64,000 nt of DNA, taken from Amoebidium appalachense. Lineage: Eukaryota; Ichthyosporea. Where the stretch lies: NCBI GenBank assembly GCA_963693365.1, contig CAVNZM010000010.1:2728001-2792000 (forward strand), given 5' to 3'. Below are positions 36,113-48,077 of this stretch, piece after piece (position 1 is the stretch's first letter; each line of letters starts with the position of its first letter). The position numbers and the translations under genes are program-made. The notes beneath the pieces are model-generated. The model ran no database searches, had not been told where the DNA came from, and worked only from the letters and a program-made list of their open reading frames with translations.

Positions 36113-37740
36113 ACATTTCCGTCTATCTTAACAGTCTTCCCCGACGTGTGTGAATGTTCCTGCCCCCATAATGGGCGCCCCCCACCTCCCCCACAACCTA
36201 TAACGTGCATTTTATGCTTGCCCCATACCCCCTTCACACCCATACCCAGTGTTTTTGGTGCACACATGATCCTCGCAAACACTCCTTTTTTCTCGTAACC
36301 ATTGGTATATCTCGTGCCCGGTTTGTGCAAAACCAACGGGAACGGGTGAAAAAGATGCCCCACGGCATGGCTCTGCTTTGTGCAAAGAGGTGTTGTCCCC
36401 ACATAAATCCCCACACACCTATTAACATTCGGGTGGACCCCCTTTCCCCCTTCTATTATCATTTTATAACCGGGTCCCGCAATTATCCCTAATCCACTTA
36501 ATAAAATATTGTCATATCACAGGCCCCTTTTGTTCAAAACCAACGGGGACGGGTGCAAAAGATGCCTCACGGCATGGCCCTGCTTTGTGCAAAGTTGTGT
36601 TGTCCCCCCATCATTCCCCACTAACTTATTAACAGTCGGGTGGACCCCCTCCACCCCACTATATATATTATATATATATTACGCAAAAGTCGACATTTTC
36701 GGCTATCTAAACAGGCTTCCCCGACGTGTGTGAGTGTTCCTGCCCCAATATTCGGCACCCCACACCTCCCCTACAACCCTAAACGTGCATTTTATGCTTG
36801 TCCCATACCCCCTTCACACACCTACCCTCTGTTTTTGGTGCACACATGATCATCGCAAACATACCCTTTTTCACGTAAATCTTGGTATATCACGGGCTCA
36901 TTTTGTTCAAAACGGACGGATAAGGGTGCAAAAGATGCCCCACGGCATGGTTCTGCTTTGTGTAAAGTGGTGTTGTCCCAACATAAATCCCCACACACCT
37001 ATTAACAGTCGGGTGGACCCCCTTTCCCCCTTCTATTATCATTTACCGCAATTATCCCTAATTCACGTAAATATTGTCATATCACAGGCCCCTTTTGTTC
37101 AAAACCAACGGAGACGGGTGCAAAAGATGCCTCACGGCATGGCTCTGCTTTGTGCAAAGTGGTGTTGTCCCCCCATCATTCCCCAATAACTTATTAACAG
37201 TCGGGTGGACCCCCTCCACCCCACTATATATATATAGTGGGCAAAAATCGACATTTTCGGCTATCTAAACAGGCTTCCCCGACATGTGTGAGTGTTCCTG
37301 CCCCAATATTCGGCACCCCACACCTCCCCCACAACCTGTAACGTGCATTTTATGCTTGCCCCACACCCCCTTCACACACCTACCCTCTGTTTTTGGTGCC
37401 ACATGATCATCGCAAACATACCCTTTTTCACGTAAATCTTGGTATATCACGGGCCCATTTTTGTTCAAAACGGACGGATAAGGGTGCAAAAGATGCCCCA
37501 CGGCATGGCCCTGCTTTGTGTAAAGTGGTGTTGTCCCCCCATCTTTCCCCGCACACCTATTAATGGTCGGGTGGACCCCCCTTTCCCCCTTGTTAAGTCT
37601 TTTACATTATGATCCCTAATTCACGTAAATATCATGATTGTCATATCACAGGTCCCTTTTGTTCAAAACCAACGGGAACGGGTGCAAAAGATGCCCCAGG
37701 GCATGGCCCTGCTTTGTGGAAAGTGGTGATATCCCCCCAT
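36113..37740. repeat. Satellite-like tandem repeat, about 560-580 bp unit with internal half-units
   Basis: ACATTT(T)CGGCTATCT followed by a conserved CCCCGAC.TGTGTGA.TGTTCCTGCCCC block recurs at 36113, 36693 and 37251. Within each unit a second motif, CAAAACCAACGGGGACGGGT or a variant, followed by GCAAAAGATGCC, occurs twice (36326, 36534, 36907, 37097, 37471, 37665), giving an alternating 190-208 / 373 nt spacing. CAGTCGGGTGGACCCCCT ends several subunits. It has no sustained coding frame. Confidence 0.9.
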
Positions 37741-38195
37741 TCCGACCGGTTTTGTTAGACCCCCCACACAGAGAAACTGCCTAATGCAAAGTTTGGTTGT
37801 GCTCCCAACAATCCCCTGCATGTTATTAACTGTTGAATCCCCCCCTTTTCCCTATGTATTATAGCGCATTTTGCCTAATATGGATGTACAACGGTTAATA
37901 ACTTTCCCCACATAAATGGGAAGACAGTCCGACCGGTTTTGTTAGACCCCCACACAGAGACACTCCCTCATGCAAAGTTTGGTTGTGCCCCCATATGCAT
38001 CAATCCCCTGCACGTTATTAACCGTTGAATCCCCCCCCCCCCCCCCCCCTTTCCCTATGTATTACAGCGCATTTTGCCTAATATGGACGTACAACGGTCA
38101 ATAACTTTTCCCACAGAAATCGGGGGACAGTCCGACCGGTTTTGTTACATCACCCACACAGAGACACTGCCTAATGCAAAGTTTGTGTCGTGTAG
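37741..38195. repeat. Second tandem repeat, about 190-200 bp unit
   Basis: TCCGACCGGTTTTGTTA plus CACACAGAGA and ACTGCCTAATGCAAAGTTTG recur at about 37741, 37929 and 38130. GCACGTTATTAACCGT from this family recurs alone near 38822. Confidence 0.85.
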
Positions 38196-39000
38196 TACGT
38201 CCTCGCGTGTATACGAACTACTCTAACTATCTGCACGCTTGAAGGGGCTTGAAACCGTGTATACGTATAAACTTTTCTTTGAGTTGGGTGGGAAGCGAGC
38301 CTAAACGTGTTCTTAGAAGAACTTCGAAAAGCCCGCGACCCCGAGAGACACTTCACAGACACGCGGCCCACTGGCCAGACAAATACCACAGTGACATTCA
38401 GCCAATCACAACACTCCCTCCCCCACAGACTACACGCACTCCACACCATTGGCTACCGCCACCTCAGACACCCCTACAGCACTACAACACGTACACACGT
38501 TTACTCACAATACATATAAGCATACACACACGCGAGCAGGCAACATGGGTCTCGCCAAGCACACAGCAAGAAGCAATACAACATTTAACATGGAGAGTAC
38601 GCAGAGGCATGGGGCATGCACGCGCGCACCAAACAATCAGCCGCCGCTGCATCAGATTCTCCCCATACCACTGAATAATCTCCTCATACTCCACTTAGAC
38701 CCCGGCATCACTATGCAAGAAAACCCCCCGAAATTCACTCACCAAAACACAAAATATAGAAGCAAACTAATACGAATCAGCCCAGCACATGACAGTTTGG
38801 TTGGGCCCCCATCAATCCCCTGCACGTTATTAACCGTGCAAATGTATCCATCTTGTAGTATCCACCTTTCGGTGGTTCACATGTCTACGGTGTAATAAAG
38901 ATGTCCAAACATAGTCCATAAGACGCCTTATGTATATCCATGGGCCATCCCCAAGACTGTAACAATACCACCCATATTACTGTCGTAAAACGATATATCG
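38196..39000. other. Right part of the insertion, no gene recognised
   Basis: Unique-looking sequence with CA/CCAAT-like words (GGCCAGACAAATACCACAGT near 38370, AGCCAATCACA near 38400). Open frames are short and without recognisable motifs. Confidence 0.35.
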
Positions 39001-41776
39001 TACGGTACAAACGGTCGTTGATGAACAGGCACGGGTCAGCAGCACTCACAATGAAGCCTTGGTCGAGGAGATGGTCACGGAGGGCCTCATACCACTGGCG
39101 CGGTGCCTGTTTTAGGCCGTAGAGCGCCTTGTGGAGCAAGCCGACAGCATGGGGGGCCGAGGGGTTGACGAAGCCAGGGGGCTGCTCAATGTAGATGGTC
39201 TCGTTGACGGTGCCGTTGAGGAATGATGTGTTGACGTCGATGTGGCGCAGAGGCAGACCTTGGGCCACGGAGGTAGCCAAAACCAGCCGGATGGTAGCCA
39301 GCGCAGCCACAGGTGACTCGGTGACGAAATAGTCCTGGCCAGGCTGCTGGTAGTTGCCCCGGGCCACAAGCCGGGCCTTGAAAGCAGTGACGTTGCCGAC
39401 GTTGTCCTGCTTGACCATAAAGACCCAGCCGACCGGAATGACAGTGGAGCCATCCTCTGGACGGGGCACAAGGGTGAAGGTGCCGTTGTCTTCCAGGGCC
39501 TTCGTGACTTGAGCTCACGGTGTGCAGCCTCCTCCCATTTCAGACGCTGGGGACTCTTGAGTGCAGCCCGGACAGTCTTGGGGACAACAATGGTGGAAGC
39601 CTTGATGGGTGTTGATGCAGGAGCCGTAGCCTGGGGGGCAAGGGGGGCCGTAGCAGCAGCCACGTTGGCAGTCGGGCCTCGACGTTGGTCGTTGTACACA
39701 GCGCCACTACGGGTCGTCCGGGGGAGCCGATGTGCAGGCTCGGGCAGGATCGGAATGTCCAATTGATCACTCGGCGCTGTCCCATTCAAGTTGGCTGACA
39801 GACGAGACGAATCAGATTGCTGATCATTCCGGATGATGTGATTGGCTGGCTGATTTGACGAATCAGATGACTCCAAAAATTGATGAATTGCCGGTGCGGG
39901 CGACCAATCAGATGGGACATCACGGAGGGGGTGCAGAATAGCAGCCTCGTCGAACTGCACGTGACGGCTGACGACCATCTTGTGTGCTGCTGGAATCCAG
40001 ACCTTGTAGCCCTTGATGTTAGGAGGGTAGCCCACGAAGATGCCCTTGACAGCACGAGGCGCCAGTTTCGGTGTATCCTGTTGATGGACGTAGCAGGGAG
40101 AGCCCCAGACACGGAGCCGGCTGTAGTCGGGAGGTATGCCGGTCCACAGCGGGGCGGGAGACGATTGGCTGCCGGTGGCTCGCAACCGTTGCGTATAAAA
40201 GCCGCGGTCACAGCTGCCTCGGCCCAGAATCCCACCGGAAGGCCGGACTGCTGCAGGAGTGCCCGAACCATGTCGAGGAGGGTCCGGTTCAGTCGTTCGG
40301 CAGTCCCATTCTGTTGAGGAGAGCCGGTGGTAGTGATCTGATGGCGAATGCCGTGCTCACGGTTGTAGTCCCCGAAGGCCGTGCCCATGTACTCGCCCCC
40401 CCCCCGTCGGACTGAAACACCTGCATGGGAACACCGTGTTGGGTAACCGCCGCCTTGTGGTACGTCACATATGCAGCCAGTGTGTCCGACTTCTTGACGA
40501 GGGGCACGGCCGTGGTGTGGCCGGTGAATTCGTCGTGGAACGTCGCCAAGTACTGAGCACCACCGATCGCTGGAGGGAAGGGGCCGCTGATGTCGCTGTG
40601 AACCTTGGCTAGGACCCGGGGAGCTTGGCTGGTTGATTCGGAGAAGGCAACACGGTGGGCTTTGCCGAGGGCACAGGGCTCACACACACCCGGAGACTTG
40701 GCACCGCCACCCATCAACAGGCCTGCAGACTTGATGACCGAGCGTACAGCGTCAATGCCAGCATGGCCCAGACGGTAGTGCCACGTGTTGAGGTCGGCAG
40801 TAACCTTGAGGATACGCGGAGCAGTGGTGGTTTGGGCGTCCGGGGTTGTGTCCGCGCGCAGAAGAGACACCGCCATGTGGTACAGCTTGGTGCCGACAGC
40901 CGAGCCGGTGGCCAGAACTTGATCGCCGTAGCACAACTTAACGCCGCCGCGGGTGTCAAAGCGGGGTACTAGTAAAACGCCGTTGGTAGATGCCGTGAAC
41001 ACACTGATGAGAGTGTCGGGGATGGAGGGCACGTAGAGTACATCCGTCAGCTGATGCACCGCAGTAACGCCGTCGATGGTGCTGGAAAAGAACACGTCGC
41101 CCACCCCAAGCACTGCACATGCACCCTTGTCGGCTACTTGGACCGTGGAGTAAGGCGCCGCACGCATGTTGACGAACACATCGGGCCGGGGGCACACATG
41201 GTCAGTGGCTCCAGAGTCGAGGAGCACCTTGTTGGTGCCACAGTCGTTGCTAGACATGAGGAAAGCCCGGGGAGCGGCAGCCCCCCCCTTGCACTGTGCC
41301 GTAGTGTGGGTAGTAGAGGCAGGGTGGTTGATGCAGGACCCAGGCGGGAGGGGACCACCCTTAGGTTTGCGGCCGTTGGCACGGTTGCCCCCCTTGCACA
41401 TGGCGGTAGTGTGACTGGTAGACAGTGGGTGGTTGACGCAGGAACCCTTGGGGTAGGTGCTGGCACGGTTGTTGCCAGAGTTGCTGTCACAGTGTTGGCC
41501 GTTGCCGTTGGGGCACTGAGACTTGATGTGGCCTGGTTTGCCGCAGCCGTGGCAGATGACAGGTTGAGGAGCCCGTGTGGTGAAGGCGGCCGGCCCGGAG
41601 CTGGTAGTCACACGTGCACGTGGGTGGCTGGTCTCATATGCCCGTAGCTGTTGGAGGAGGCCCATCACGGTAGGCTTGGGTGTCATCTTGTAGGCAATGA
41701 CAGGCATTTCGTAGTAAGGCACCTTGCCGAGGTCGTTCCCTCCAACAGTAAAGAGCGCCAACCTAAACAGCGACAC
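39001..41776 (-). pseudogene. Ty1/copia retrotransposon, gag end to reverse transcriptase (frameshifted)
   Basis: Reading leftward: gag remnant from 41776 with the zinc knuckle CHGCGKPGHIKSQC; aspartic protease LLDSGATDHVC; GAG-pre-integrase WHYRLGHAGI ... CEPCALGKAHRVAF; integrase core VHSDISGPFP ... SDGGG, then NGTAERLNRTLLDMV; reverse transcriptase VFMVKQDNVG, FKARLVARGNYQQPGQDY and ALYGLKQAPRQWYEAL up to FINDRLYR. The gag N-terminus and 5' LTR are absent, ending at a poly-C run (41780-41806). Frameshifts occur at a ten-base G/C run (40396-40405) inside the integrase, near 40190, and near 39500. Same element and strand as 33949-35028. Not capable of making a full polyprotein. Confidence 0.92.
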
Positions 41777-41955
41777 CTATGCCCCCCCCCCCCCCCCCCC
41801 CCCCCGCGCGGAAAGCCACACACAAATACGATGACTCATATCAGGCACCCTTGAGCTTAGTTCGCAATGGTGCCCATAATCCTACAAGCCCTCGAGCCCA
41901 TTGCCACAACCTTACACGCCGCGACACCCATCCAACAACAAGCACACGCACCTAC

Positions 41956-42289
41956 ATAGCACCCAGTCGGGTTTCCTTTGCCATCAAGCACCTTCTGCAC
42001 CTGGCTGAACCCGAAGTGCTCTGCATCCTCCTCAATCATCCGCTGCCGACCCAGAAGCCCCGGGCTCCAAAGGCGCAATGCCTTTTCCCGCTCAGCAGGG
42101 CTGCATGCTGGCTGTGCATCGGCACCCTGCTGGGCTTCCCCCCCACACCTGGGGCCACCATTCCTCGAGTTCTGATCCTGCTGCTGTGCTACCTGCAGGT
42201 GGTCTTGGTATTTTTTCTCAAGGAAGCTGGCCCAGTGGGCGGGCACCTTGCAGCCAACCGTACGTGGCTTGCCAAGCTCTGCAGAAAAC
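41956..42289 (-). CDS. Unrecognised protein-coding exon
   Basis: Acceptor TTACTTGCAG|G at 42289 opens a frame with strong host-like codon choice: ELGKPRTVGCKVPAHWASFL, then EKKYQDHLQVAQQQDQ, a Gly/Gln-rich loop and LGRQRMIEEDAEHFGFSQVQ followed by KVLDGKGNPT. A GTAGGT donor follows TGCTAT at 41956. Charged, helix-prone, no transmembrane segment; I do not recognise the family. If not spliced, the frame continues to a stop at about 41857. Upstream exons would lie to the right. The copia remnant begins less than 200 nt away on the same strand and may sit in its next intron. Confidence 0.5.
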
Positions 42290-42501
42290 CTGCAAGTAAG
42301 TCAACTACATACATGTGCCGAAGAACAGGGCATGCACATGTCTTTGATAGAGTATTTTGGAAAGGGGAAGATGAGCGCTAGAGAGCGGAAGGAGAGTGGG
42401 GGCTGTTTGGGTTAAACCTTTTGATGTGTATTTAATAACCTTGCAGCAAGAGAGGGCTGGAGGTGAGTGCAGAGAAGGAGACGCACCAGGGAGGAGGAGG
42501 A

Positions 42502-42533
<32 letters not shown>

Positions 42534-42743
42534 TGGGGGTGAAGGGGAAGGGGGGGAGGGGGTGCTTGTGCTCAGGCCCAGAAAGCGAGGTGTGTGAGTG
42601 CGGGGAGCAAGTGGAAGACGGATTGGTAGAGGAGGGAAGAATAGGGGAAGGGTACTACTATGGGCAACCTTCCACACCACGTTGAAAATTTCATATCACT
42701 CCACGGCATGGAACGTCACACATAACAGCGAGAAACCAGGGAA

Positions 42744-42778
<35 letters not shown>

Positions 42779-43584
42779 GGGGGGGGAAGAGGGGGGATCA
42801 GAATGTGCTGCCGTACCTACATGTTCGAGGGGGGAGAGGGGGTGGGGGAGCAATGGGTTTGGGACTAAAGTTTCGAAAGATTTGATGCACATGAACAAAA
42901 ACTAAGGGGCAAAATCACTCACGACCTGGAAAACATACATCGAAGGGGAAGAACGATACAAAGGGAGGAGAACGGTAAAGGAGGGAGAGAAGGTGGGGGT
43001 AGAGGGACAGTTTAGGGGGGAGGAGGGGAGGAGGGAGGGGAAGGGGAGAATCATTGTGTTCCTCCAGTATGAGGGGGAGGGGGTTGGAGGGGGGGGGGGG
43101 GGAGGGAGGGGAGGGGACCCGGAGGGGGGGGGGAGGAGACGGTAGGGTGCATGCTTGTCTTCTCAGAGTCATAGAGTCCAAAGAGGAAAAGGGGGATGGG
43201 GGGGGAGGGGGGGGGGGGAGAAGGGGGGAGGGGGGGATGTGAGAGAGAGGGAGGGAGAGAGAGAGGGAGGGAGGGAGAGGGAGGGGGGAGGGGGGGGAGG
43301 GGGGGGGGGGGTTTGCATACTCTCCCAAGTCGAAGCCACTTTAATATGGTGGCACCACACTGGCCCATCTGATGTGCCCACACGTGCAGCCATTGCACCA
43401 TTGCAGTCTTCACTATCACATTCTCAAAATACAAAAGCGTTGTTGTAGTAGTAGAGCACAACCATCCTCCTGTGAATCTCGTGTTAGTTGAAGCTTGGTA
43501 TGGAGGCTGTTTCTAAGACACCACATGTACTTGTTTCGTGTCAGTGATCCCCTTCCCCCCCCCCCCCTCACCCCCCTCCCCTCC

Positions 43585-43615
<31 letters not shown>

Positions 43616-44038
43616 AAAAAAGGCAGAAAAAATCATACATATAAAGAAAAGGCCCCACGAGCACCAAGAACAATTACTTGCCAAGCACACAGGCACACAA
43701 GCCCACAAGTAGGCAGCAAAACAGGCAGGCAGCCACAGGTGCAGGAATGCACACAGGGCAGAAGGTCACATGCAGGCATGCGCAAAGCAGACAGGCAGCC
43801 AGAAGACAGGCACACGGGCAGAGGCATCTACCGTTGGCAAGCACACACAAAGGCGGACAGGTAGCCGGGCACAAAGGTGGGGAATCGCACAGAGATGGAG
43901 GCAGGTAGGAGAAAGAAAGAGAGGGAGGTGGGGAGGACACCCATAATAGTCGGTCAGTCAACAAAGGTGTAACAGGCACACGCGCTAAAGCACACACACG
44001 TATGCACCACAAAAAATGTGTAAACCTGCTTTACATAC
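42290..44038. other. Non-coding, G- and C-rich region
   Basis: G tracts at 42507-42532, 42747-42790 and an extended GGGA/GGGGA-rich stretch 42960-43312 on the plus strand, C and A runs at 43551-43621, and a CAGGCA-rich stretch 43700-43880. No coding exon supported. Part may be intron of the minus-strand gene at 44039-44714. Confidence 0.4.
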
Positions 44039-44714
44039 CGTCGATCGGGGCCTCTTGGGTTTCTGCCCTTGACAAGAAAAATGTGCCGCCTATAAGCTCA
44101 GGGGCTGGGCTAGCTCCCTCCTCCGCAGCCGCAACCAGTGATATCATCTCGCGCTGCTCCTTTGGCAACGGCAGACTACCAGTGCAGACTTCAACTACCG
44201 GCTTGTGCATGGCATGATACCTGCAATCGGTTTCCTGCTTTTGCTGCAGAACTTGCTCAAGTTGGCAACCAAAGCAATACTTCGTACTCTGTGCCAGCAA
44301 TTCGTAGCAGTCGAAGCAGAGTCGGAAACTCGTGGTACGGTTTGCATATGACTCCTCTACCTTACGACGCCGCTTTCCGTGCTCGTCGTTGAGCTCACTC
44401 TCGGGTTTGCGCTTATTCAAATTCAGCTCACGTGCGCGCTGCAGCTGTAGGTCCTTTTTTCGCTTTTGAGGTAGTCCCTTTTCGTTACCCCGTAGCAGGT
44501 TGGTTGTATCGCGAAGGTGATTGCCAAAAGCGTTCTCTCGTGCGTCTGTGTGCGGAGCATGTTTAGGCACATTTTCCTCCCGTTCACCGCCATTTTCGGT
44601 GTCTGGGTTCATAGACACATCCTCTTGCTCGTCGTTGCCTACTGTTCCTAGAAACCCAAGCCCTAGAAGTTCTTCCAATACTGCCAGAAGTTCTCGGTCT
44701 CGTTCTACATCCAT
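44039..44714 (-). CDS. Unrecognised acidic/basic protein with two CxxC pairs
   Basis: ATG at 44714 opens MDVERDRELLAVLEELLGLG. An acidic segment, a Lys/Arg-rich segment (QKRKKDLQLQRARELNLNKR, HGKRRRKVEE) and a compact cysteine cluster CFDCYELLAQSTKYCFGCQL follow; the two CxxC pairs 12 residues apart could bind one zinc ion. A Glu/Ala-rich tail ends at a GAC G|GTATGT donor at 44039, so the gene probably continues leftward; without splicing it stops at TAA 44033-44031. The basic runs suggest a nuclear protein. No family recognised. Confidence 0.6.
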
Positions 44715-45680
44715 TTTCAAGCCCCGTTTGGTGCACAACAGCACCCCCTAAACGTCCGGAGCTAAGCTAAACATGTGGTGTTTGTTCCCTTTCCTAAGTC
44801 ACACTCCGGCAGACACTCAGGCATGGAGTTTGGTGTGGCACGTTAGGACAGAGCAACGAACGTGCCCACTGCCCAGACTGCACAGCGCTGATTGGATTAT
44901 GTACGCGCCTTTTTCTATAATCCAATGACAAAGTTTTTCTAAAGATGGGTAATGATAATGCGCCATTCCGCTCCGGTCACACTTCAAAGCGTCGTATGAC
45001 GTGGTTTCTATAGGCATCCGAGTAAAGACTAATGATATAAAGTGTCTTAGATGCAAACATGATACATATATAAAGTGTCCTGCTACTATTTTTTTGCTAA
45101 CTTTGGCATTTCTGTGAGAGTACACACCTAAGGTTTTGAGCGATAGCAGCAAATACACATAATCAACCCATTTCTATAACACGCACTTTCTTGGAATGCC
45201 GACGCGGATGCATATGCCATATTTAGCAGTCGACCTTCCTTCGTATAGACCCGTCATGCCTGACTATGGCGTAGTCATGAGTCATGACTGTTGGCGGATA
45301 GGTGGCCCATCTCGAACCAGGTGAGGGTCCGAAAAAAGCAAGGGTCTGGAGCTGGCCGCCGCAGGCTTCGGCAGGGGAAGTAGCAGTTTGCAAAACATAG
45401 TTCACGGTGCCCGCACTAACTTGACCCACGACAAGCAGCTGCATAGACACCAGCACCCACTATTTGGGGCTTTTTAGCGTGGGTGGGCGGCGCGCTTTGG
45501 TTGAGAAGCATTTGAGAAGGCACCATAGCAAGAGGGAGTGAACCCACTGTAGCAGTTTCGGTAGTGCCTGTGTTGCTGGTCAGCTAGCCACAGGCCGCTG
45601 CCTTCTAATTTATACCGGGGACACGGGACAGCCACTTGCCTTTATTCCTTCTATCCCCTTGTAGTCACAGTGTAGGCACC
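44715..45680. other. Divergent intergenic region between the CxxC gene and Wee1
   Basis: Both neighbours read away from this 970-nt interval, so it should contain both promoters. It has a palindromic pair of CCAAT boxes (separate entry) nearer the minus-strand gene and a GC-rich GGGTGGGCGGCGCGCTTTGG at 45481-45500 nearer Wee1. No extra gene seen. Confidence 0.5.
44891..44926. promoter_or_regulatory. Inverted CCAAT-box pair
   Basis: ATTGGATTAT (44891-44900) and ATAATCCAAT (44917-44926) are perfect 10-nt inverted arms around a 16-nt spacer. Each contains an NF-Y-type CCAAT core. Position fits a promoter for the minus-strand gene at 44714, about 180 nt away. Confidence 0.45.
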
Positions 45681-46484
45681 ATGGCCAAGGGCAAGGACCC
45701 CCCCACCGAGGTCACAGCCAGACCCGGGCCAGGCCTCAAGCTGACAACCGCAGCAACCCCAGAAGAGGCCGTAAACTGCATGAAGAGGCTGTTTGCGGTG
45801 GGGGACACACACACACCAAACACGCACGCACGCACAGGCATACACGCACAAGTACACACACGGTGTGCGCGAGCGTGCGTGCGCACGCGCACACAGGAGC
45901 ACGGTACCAAGTGCCCACCACACATGCGAAAGTACGCACGTTCCGAACCAACTACACACGCACGCACGCACGCACGCACACACGCACACAAGCACACACA
46001 CAAACACACACATCACACACACTCACAGGCGCGCGCGCGCGCGCGTGCACGCGAGCGCGCTCACACACACACCTCTTACATGCACGTACACAAAGTCATA
46101 ACCCAGGGCAAAAAAACACATCAAGCACAAGCGCAGCACACCATAGCTGAAAGTTTTTGGGAGAGAGCACAAAAGGGTTCACACACACCTGAATACCGTG
46201 CAATGCTCATATGCCGCACAAAACACACACTGCAAACCAGCACGTTACGTTTAATAGGATAGAGTGCACCAATATTCAGGTACACCGTCAATTAAAGCGC
46301 TTGCTTGCCATTCACGCTTGCCGAAATATGCATACACACGTGCATATCATATGACAAGTCCAAAAAAGGCGTATATACAGCATTAGAGAGTGGCCATAAA
46401 ACAAGGGCTCACACTCGATTCTATCGGGTGCCCGTACACACGGGCTCACACCTATACCTGCACACACAGGTACAGGCAGGCAGG

Positions 46485-46517
<33 letters not shown>

Positions 46518-46545
46518 CGCACACACACACACACAACACACGCAC

Positions 46546-46636
<91 letters not shown>

Positions 46637-48037
46637 TCACACTCGCACTCGCACTCGCACTCGCACTTACACTCATACAAGCACACGCACATGCACGCTC
46701 ACAGGTATACACACACGTGCGCGCTACACACGCACACACACATACACACAATACTAAACGCAAATTGCACATACAAGCCACATGCACGGCGCAGGCATAC
46801 CTGCATGCACCACAAGCCAACATCAGCCAGCTGGCACATTGTGCCGAAAACATGCTTATGGTCTAGTCTACACCTAGTATCTTCCACAAACACACCTGAC
46901 GTATGGTCAGGCACTGACACGTATGCCCGTGCAGTCACCCCCCACCCCAGGGGGTGGCTCGGGCTCTGCATGGGACCTGGCCACCCCACCACCACCGTGT
47001 GTGCGCACAGTCACAGGTCTTCAGGCACCTGGGGCCACCCCAGCAAAAAACGTGCTTGGGTGGGTGCTCTCCCTCCCCTTCCCCCCCCTCCCCCCTCCCC
47101 CCTCCCCCCCCCGGCGCCCCGTCTGCCCGCCTTGCAGTAGCCGGGTGTGTGTGCCCAGCCCGCTTACACAACCCACAGGGGCCACAGGGCCGGGCTGTTG
47201 CCTCCAAGCACAGCCGCGACCAAGCGCCAACGGTCGGCACAAAAGAGAGGTAAGTGGGTTACTGTGGTGTGCGTGTGTGTGGAGTTTGGGGGGGGGGGGG
47301 GGGGGGCAGTGCTGATGGGCATGGGACAGGGCCCAACGTCAACCCGTTTACCCCACAGCCAAGCCTGCCTGCTGCACGCACCCCCCACAGAGGTGGCGGA
47401 GGGTAGGTGCACAAGGGGGGGAGGGGGTGCTATTGGGGGGGACTTGCTGAAGACATCACAGGGGCAGTGGAGGGGTCGAGGTATGCGGCCGAGTTTGAGG
47501 AGGTGGGGCTGCTGGGGGCAGGACAGTATGGCACAGTGGCAAAGGCCATCAACAGGCTGGATGGATGCATGTATGCCGTCAAGAGGACAAAGAAGCCCTT
47601 CAGAGGGTCGGCTGAGGAGTAAGGGGGGGGGGGGGGAAGGGGGGGGGGGGGGGGGGGGGAGGGGAGAGGGTTATGCTGACAGCCGCACAGGCAGGAGATG
47701 CTGCGTGAGGTGTATGCGCATGCGGTGCTGGGGGCCAGCAACCACGTGGTGCGCTACTACAGTGCCTGGGAGGAGGACGGCCACATGCTGATTCAGAACG
47801 AGTACTGCCCTCATGGCTCCCTGCACGACCTGATGGAACAACGCAACGAGGTGCCCCAGCAGGCAGAGCTGGCTGACATGTTGCTGCAGCTGGCGGAGGT
47901 GGGAGGGGAGGGGGAGGGGGGGGGGGGTGGGGGTGGGGGGATGCTGACAGGAGGGGACACGTGCAGGGGTTGAAGTTTCTGCACGCACACCAGATAGTGC
48001 ACATGGACCTAAAGCCAGGTAACATGCACACCATGCA

Positions 48038-48077
<40 letters not shown>

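Larger units (their letters stand above)
35029..39000. other. About 4 kb of repeat-rich DNA inserted inside the copia reverse transcriptase
   Basis: The copia frame leaves at about 39001 after FINDRLYR and resumes at about 35028 before SPGTNKQLMV with no obvious missing residues. The intervening DNA is AT-richer, has palindromic GTCGACGTCGAC words near both its left end and 35370, (TA)n and (AAAT)n tracts and three families of tandem repeats. TAATAAAGA.GTCCA occurs near both ends (35180 and 38890). No transposase or other protein is recognised; ends and target duplication were not resolved. Confidence 0.7.

Noticed and set aside
41779-42381. Plus-strand 200-codon frame
   Set aside because: The minus strand of the same DNA has better codon choice, helix-like composition and proper splice sites; the plus frame is a shadow.
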